Source: GCA-002697625 sp002697625
GTDB lineage: Bacteria > Bacteroidota > Bacteroidia > Flavobacteriales > BACL11
Assembly: GCA_964004625.1 (NCBI GenBank)
Contig: CAXFOB010000033.1
Coordinates: 62,001-126,000 of the forward strand
Length of the DNA stretch: 64,000 nt
Direction of reading: 5' to 3'
Position numbers and translations under genes: made by a program. The stretch's first letter is position 1. Each line of letters begins with the position of its first letter. Positions 60,621-64,000 of the stretch are shown piece by piece. The notes under the pieces are model-generated. The model had not been told where the DNA came from, searched no databases, and worked only from the letters and a program-made list of their open reading frames with translations.

Positions 60621-61362
60621 TTTTGGTAATAATTATAAAATCTTCTACATCTAATTGTTCGGCTCTTTTTTGTAGCAGAATTTCAATTTCTTTATTGGTT
60701 TTCAAAGTAAAGGGTTTTAAGGAATTTCTCAAAGTTTTTCTTCTTTGATTGTATCCTGATTTTACTATCTGAATAAATTTTTCTTCATCGCAATCTAATT
60801 TTTTTCTTTTATTCCTTACTAGTTTTATAACACCAGATTTAACTTTTGGAGGCGGTGTAAAAACATTCTCTTCTACAGTAAAACAGTATTCAATATCATA
60901 AAAAGCTTGAAGGAGTACACTTAATATGCCTTTTTTCTTTCCTTTTACAGAAGCTACTCTCTCGGCAACTTCTTTTTGAAACATGCCAACTAGTTCTGTT
61001 ACCTTGTCTCTATTTTCAAAAGCCTTAAAAAGTATTTGAGACGAAATGTTGTAAGGGAAATTACCAATTACAGATATTTTATCTTTATATAATTCTTGTA
61101 GATTTAGTTTTAAAAAATCCCCTTCGATAATTTTCAGTTCAGGATAGTTTAATCTTAAATAAAAAACGGATTCCTTGTCAATTTCTATTACTTGTAAATT
61201 TACCTCTTGCTTATATAGAAATTGAGTTAAAATACCCATTCCGGGTCCAATCTCAAGTATATTTTTATTTTTAAATTCTAATTGATTAACTATATTTTCA
61301 GCAATAGATTGATTGTTTAAAAAATGTTGTCCTAAGTGTTTTTTTGCACTTACTTTCTTCAT
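60610..61362 (-). CDS. rsmA: 16S rRNA dimethyladenosine transferase
   Basis: Methylates the two adjacent adenosines near the 3' end of 16S rRNA (KsgA); 250 residues. It begins with KKHLGQHFLNNQSIAENIVN. The SAM motif is ILEIGPGMGILTQF, and the catalytic motif IV is IGNFPYNISSQILF, the NF/LPY type expected for KsgA. A C-terminal helical domain follows, with SGYNQRRKTLRNSLKPF. Its ATG overlaps the ABC ATPase stop (ATGA). Confidence 0.97.
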   Translation of the reverse strand: MKKVSAKKHLGQHFLNNQSIAENIVNQLEFKNKNILEIGPGMGILTQFLYKQEVNLQVIEIDKESVFYLRLNYPELKIIEGDFLKLNLQELYKDKISVIGNFPYNISSQILFKAFENRDKVTELVGMFQKEVAERVASVKGKKKGILSVLLQAFYDIEYCFTVEENVFTPPPKVKSGVIKLVRNKRKKLDCDEEKFIQIVKSGYNQRRKTLRNSLKPFTLKTNKEIEILLQKRAEQLDVEDFIIITKSVQ

Positions 61363-62111
61363 GATGATTTTTTCAATCTCTTAAAAAGCTCGGAAGCAAA
61401 AACAAAGTTGTTCAGTTCGTTATTATTTGAATGAATTAGTTCCTCTTTATTTCCTTCCCACCAAATAACCCCATTATATATAAACGCAATATTTTCTCCG
61501 ATTTGCATTACAGAGTTCATATCGTGTGTATTTACAATTGTTGTAATGTTGTATTCTTCTGTTATTTCCTTGATTAAGTCGTCAATTAAAATAGCTGTTT
61601 TTGGATCTAATCCTGAGTTTGGTTCGTCACACAGCAGATATTTTGGATGCATAGATATGGCTCTTGCTATAGCTACTCTTTTTAACATTCCTCCACTTAG
61701 TTCAGCTGGAAGTAGGTGGTTTTTATTTTCTAGATTTACTCTTTTTAAACAAAAATTTACTCTTTCTAACTTTTCTTCAGTTGTTTGGTCAGTAAACATT
61801 GTTAATGGAAACATAATGTTTTCCTCTACAGTCATATAGTCAAATAAAGCTCCTCTTTGGAATAGCATTCCAATCTCCTGACGAATAGATCTTTTTTCTT
61901 TTAATTTCATTTTATTAAAAATTCTTCCATCATAGATTATATTCCCCTTGTCAAGTTCATGTAACCCTATTAGGATTTTTAATAAAGTAGTTTTTCCAGA
62001 TCCACTTTCTCCAATAATTAGGTTTGTTTTTCCCTTCTGAAAAGTAAATGAAACATCATTTAGTACCAGATTTTCTCCAAATTCTTTGTGTATGTTTTCT
62101 ACTACAATCAT
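61359..62111 (-). CDS. MlaF-like ABC transporter ATPase
   Basis: A 250-residue ABC ATPase of the lipid-trafficking (Mla / MCE) group. Motifs: Walker A LIIGESGSGKTTLLKILIGL, Q-loop IGMLFQRGALFDYMTVEENI, signature ELSGGMLKRVAIARA, Walker B YLLCDEPNSGLDP, and switch histidine IVNTHDMNSVM. The FQRGALFD sequence is typical of MlaF. With the MlaE-like permease beside it, it should move phospholipids between the membranes. Its ATG overlaps the permease stop (ATGA). Confidence 0.92.
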   Translation of the reverse strand: MIVVENIHKEFGENLVLNDVSFTFQKGKTNLIIGESGSGKTTLLKILIGLHELDKGNIIYDGRIFNKMKLKEKRSIRQEIGMLFQRGALFDYMTVEENIMFPLTMFTDQTTEEKLERVNFCLKRVNLENKNHLLPAELSGGMLKRVAIARAISMHPKYLLCDEPNSGLDPKTAILIDDLIKEITEEYNITTIVNTHDMNSVMQIGENIAFIYNGVIWWEGNKEELIHSNNNELNNFVFASELFKRLKKSS

Positions 62112-62848
62112 GATAGAATAAGGTTAGTTAAGATGAAATTAAATATTAATAAAAGGATACTACTATAAACCACAGATTTAGTACTTGCAACTCCAACGTT
62201 AATTGCACCTCCTTTTGTAAAATATCCAAAATATGCGGAAATAGAAGTTATGATGAAAGCAAAAACAACTGTTTTAATTAATGAATAAGTTACATAAAAT
62301 GGAATAAACTCATATTGCAATCCTAAAATAAAATCAGAAGTTAATACACCAACAGATTGTCCCCCTATTAATCCACCAAATATTCCGACAGAAATACTTA
62401 ATATTACAAGAATTGGGAAAGACACCATAGCTGCTAAAATTTTCGGTAAAACTAAAAAGGATGCAGAATTAATACCCATAATTTCTAATGCATCAATTTG
62501 TTCAGTTACTCTCATAGTTCCAATTTCAGAAGAAATATTAGACCCTACTTTTCCCGCTAAAATAAGTCCAATCATAGTTGGGGAAAACTCAAGGATTAAA
62601 GCGTCTCTAGCAACTAATCCTATCATATATTTAGGAATTAAAGGGTCTTCAATATTTAAGTATTGTTGAATAGTAATCACTGCACCAATAAAAAAAGAGA
62701 TAATTATAACAATACCAACGGAGTCTAAACCAATTTTAGTTATTTCTAACCTTAGTTGTTGGAAAAACATAGACCATTTCTCCGGTCTACTCATTACTTT
62801 CTTCATCATAATGAAGTAATCTCCTAGATTTCTTAATCCTTTTATCAT
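62108..62848 (-). CDS. MlaE-like ABC permease
   Basis: A 246-residue integral membrane permease of the MlaE family. Diagnostic parts are FFIGAVITIQQYLNI, LVARDALILEFSPTMIGLIL, AGKVGSNISSEIGTMRVTEQ, IDALEIMGINSASFLVLPKI and SIGVFGGLIGG-type glycine-rich helices. It pairs with the MlaF-like ATPase. No MlaD, MlaB or MlaC gene is adjacent. It is the first gene of the five-gene operon. A weak -7 match (TACTTTTA, 62855-62862 on the minus strand) lies just upstream. Confidence 0.92.
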   Translation of the reverse strand: MIKGLRNLGDYFIMMKKVMSRPEKWSMFFQQLRLEITKIGLDSVGIVIIISFFIGAVITIQQYLNIEDPLIPKYMIGLVARDALILEFSPTMIGLILAGKVGSNISSEIGTMRVTEQIDALEIMGINSASFLVLPKILAAMVSFPILVILSISVGIFGGLIGGQSVGVLTSDFILGLQYEFIPFYVTYSLIKTVVFAFIITSISAYFGYFTKGGAINVGVASTKSVVYSSILLLIFNFILTNLILS

Positions 62849-62909
62849 TGTGGCTAAAAGTAAAAATATTTTTCAAAAGAATATTAGCAATAGTGTTTGT
62901 TATTTTATT

Positions 62910-62917
62910 TACTTTTG
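62910..62917 (+). promoter_or_regulatory. -7 promoter element for the small lipoprotein
   Basis: TACTTTTG is an exact TAnnTTTG match, ending 11 bases before the ATG at 62929. It diverges from the permease promoter. Confidence 0.5.
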
Positions 62918-62928
62918 AACCACTGATT

Positions 62929-63066
62929 ATGCAAAAGAAAATCATTTTTACTCTCTCGTTACTGTTGTTATTCTTTTTTTCTTCTTGTAAGGTGTTGAAA
63001 AAGAATAATTGTGATTGCCCTAATTTTAGCAAGGTATCTAATATTATAAATGAAACTAATTCTTAA
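62929..63066 (+). CDS. 45-residue cysteine-containing lipoprotein
   Basis: A very small predicted lipoprotein. The signal is MQKKIIFTLSLLLLFFFSSC with the lipidated cysteine at 20, then KVLKKNNCDCPNFSKVSNII and a short end. The mature part is 25 residues with a CDC motif. A longer in-frame reading begins with TTG at 62848, but it would put a second hydrophobic stretch before the signal, so ATG at 62929 is preferred. It is divergent from the Mla-like genes. Function unknown. Confidence 0.6.
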   Translation: MQKKIIFTLSLLLLFFFSSCKVLKKNNCDCPNFSKVSNIINETNS

Positions 63067-63073
63067 ATTATAC

Positions 63074-63090
63074 TTTAGATTCATTCTAAA
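63074..63090. promoter_or_regulatory. Inverted repeat, candidate metalloregulator operator
   Basis: TTTAGA, TTCAT, TCTAAA: exact 6-base arms with a 5-base spacer, ending five bases before the -7 element at 63095. Its size and TTAG / CTAA ends recall DtxR/MntR-type operators. The position between the promoter elements would allow repression of the metal transporter. Confidence 0.4.
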
Positions 63091-63094
63091 TAGT

Positions 63095-63102
63095 TAAGTT
63101 TG
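63095..63102 (+). promoter_or_regulatory. -7 promoter element for the metal transporter
   Basis: TAAGTTTG is an exact TAnnTTTG match. The start codon is 117 bases downstream, so the transcript would have an unusually long leader for this window. The leader includes a 14-codon frame at 63107-63151 (MKKLSDLKVRKLTF). Confidence 0.45.
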
Positions 63103-63219
63103 CAGGATGAAAAAATTATCAGATTTGAAAGTCAGAAAATTAACATTTTAATTGTCAGGTACTTATGATTTTTGATCTCAAAAATTTTTCTTTGAAAGAA
63201 CAATAGTTATAATGTATAT

Positions 63220-64000
63220 ATGGAATTTAACGAGTTTACTTCATTTGTTTTAGATAATTTAGAAGCTTCAGGTGCAATAGGGGGGTATGTGTCCCTTTCA
63301 ATAATTGGGTTTGCATTAATTAGTTTTGCAACCAAAAAAAGATATGATAAAGCATCTAGTCAGATTGGTCCTAAGTGGGTACACCCTATTATCGGATCTT
63401 TATTAGGAGTCATCCCTGGATGTGGAGCGACAATAGTTGTAGCGTCATTATATAAGAATAAAAAAATATCTTTTGGTGGTTTATTAGCAACTTTCATAAG
63501 TACCTTAGGCGAAGGATCATTTGTTTTGTTAGGAGCTTCTAAGGAGGCTGATGTTGTAGGAAATTTACAAGCATTTATAACAATTACCATTTTTGGATTT
63601 ATAGCAGGAGTTGTCTTTGGATATTTATCGGATATTTTCGAATTTAGATTAAATTCTAAAAATATTCCAGTGCACCATACAGAGGATAAAATCCTTCAAA
63701 CAAAACAAAATACCAAGGCAGGCATATTTTTTGAAGACCTAGGTTTTTATACAATAATAGGAATGGCAATATTCTTAGCTCCTAATTCTATTATGGCCTT
63801 CTGGGGTGGAGAAATTGAATCTATTTCAAGTTTAACTTATTGGGTTTCGGTATCGCTTACACTCACCTGTATAATTTTTTACTGTGTCAGTAGATTTATT
63901 TATAAACATCTTGACTTTTATTGTGATGAAGATGATATCAAATCGACTACATTGCACGCAATTATAGATGTTGCAATGGTGATAACATATGTGTTTATTG
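63220..64000 (+). CDS. Putative 10-TM-type manganese/heavy-metal transporter, C-terminus cut by window edge
   Basis: An integral membrane protein of the family called putative manganese transporter or 10TM heavy-metal exporter (ArsP_2-like, PF11449). My translation gives 260 residues before the window ends. The hallmark is HPIIGSLLGVIPGCGATIVV with its glycine-cysteine turn, followed by FGGLLATFISTLGEGSFVLL. The two glycine/proline-rich repeats of such permeases and several further hydrophobic segments follow, with a histidine-rich cytoplasmic loop (IPVHHTEDK) between them. I chose ATG at 63220; the ATG at 63212 is in another frame and stops after 13 codons. The substrate is inferred from family only. 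Confidence 0.8.
   Translation, partial: MEFNEFTSFVLDNLEASGAIGGYVSLSIIGFALISFATKKRYDKASSQIGPKWVHPIIGSLLGVIPGCGATIVVASLYKNKKISFGGLLATFISTLGEGSFVLLGASKEADVVGNLQAFITITIFGFIAGVVFGYLSDIFEFRLNSKNIPVHHTEDKILQTKQNTKAGIFFEDLGFYTIIGMAIFLAPNSIMAFWGGEIESISSLTYWVSVSLTLTCIIFYCVSRFIYKHLDFYCDEDDIKSTTLHAIIDVAMVITYVFI

Noticed and set aside
62848..62928. 27-residue N-terminal extension of the small lipoprotein, starting with TTG
   Set aside because: It would place a hydrophobic stretch before the signal peptide and overlaps the -7 element at 62910.
1..64000. CRISPR array, insertion sequence, prophage, toxin-antitoxin or defence island
   Set aside because: No direct-repeat arrays, transposases, integrases, phage structural genes or recognisable defence genes were found in the frames I read.

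Overview
This window looks like a chromosomal segment of a Bacteroidota bacterium, most likely Flavobacteriales. The DNA is strongly AT-rich. Secreted proteins end in type IX secretion (T9SS) sorting domains, and there are two TonB-dependent receptors with carboxypeptidase-like N-terminal extensions. Many start sites lack a Shine-Dalgarno sequence and carry the Bacteroidota -7 element TAnnTTTG. The local orders pyrC / DUF4296 / epimerase and purH-mreB-mreC-mreD-mrdA-rodA are, as far as I recall, typical of that group. I see no insertion sequence, CRISPR array, prophage or rRNA. The single RNA gene is a tRNA-Phe.

Layout. 1-3.7 kb (minus): a truncated TonB-dependent receptor and a T9SS-exported lamin-tail protein. 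3.8-9.7 kb: a polyprenol-phosphate sugar transferase coupled to dihydroorotase, three small lipoproteins, an NAD-dependent epimerase, tyrS and a small membrane protein. 9.6-14 kb (minus): an M20 dipeptidase, gpmI, a small membrane exporter, and a lipoprotein amidohydrolase preceded by a translationally coupled 26-residue membrane peptide. 14.1-24.1 kb (minus): a ten-gene tryptophan catabolic operon with a UbiA-like membrane protein just upstream. 24.2-27.1 kb (plus): gcvP. 27.2-35 kb (plus): four tandem paralogous T9SS-secreted proteins, the first three followed by their own terminators. 35-39 kb (minus): a T9SS protein, a TonB receptor and an M15 peptidase in one operon. 39.4-46.7 kb (plus): coaX, an outer-membrane barrel, a TPR protein, lptC, a CorC/HlyC membrane protein and a periplasmic PPIase. 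46.7-53.7 kb (minus): the cell-elongation operon led by purH. 53.8-62.8 kb (minus): mfd, a phosphofructokinase of the pyrophosphate type, then a five-gene operon (hydroxyacid dehydrogenase, mgtE, rsmA, MlaF-like ATPase, MlaE-like permease). 62.9-64 kb (plus): a tiny lipoprotein and a truncated 10-TM-type metal transporter.

The most coherent system is the kynurenine operon. It encodes enzymes for every step from tryptophan to the 2-aminomuconate / 4-oxalocrotonate level, and adds an SDR protein whose Tyr-x3-Lys catalytic pair is replaced and a GNAT acetyltransferase, neither with an assigned step. Other points of interest are the T9SS paralog array with shared upstream sequence, five genes whose -7 element sits exactly four bases before the start codon (predicting leaderless mRNAs), the 26-residue coupled membrane peptide, and a palindromic operator candidate before the metal transporter. 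I found no defence system or clearly unprecedented machinery.
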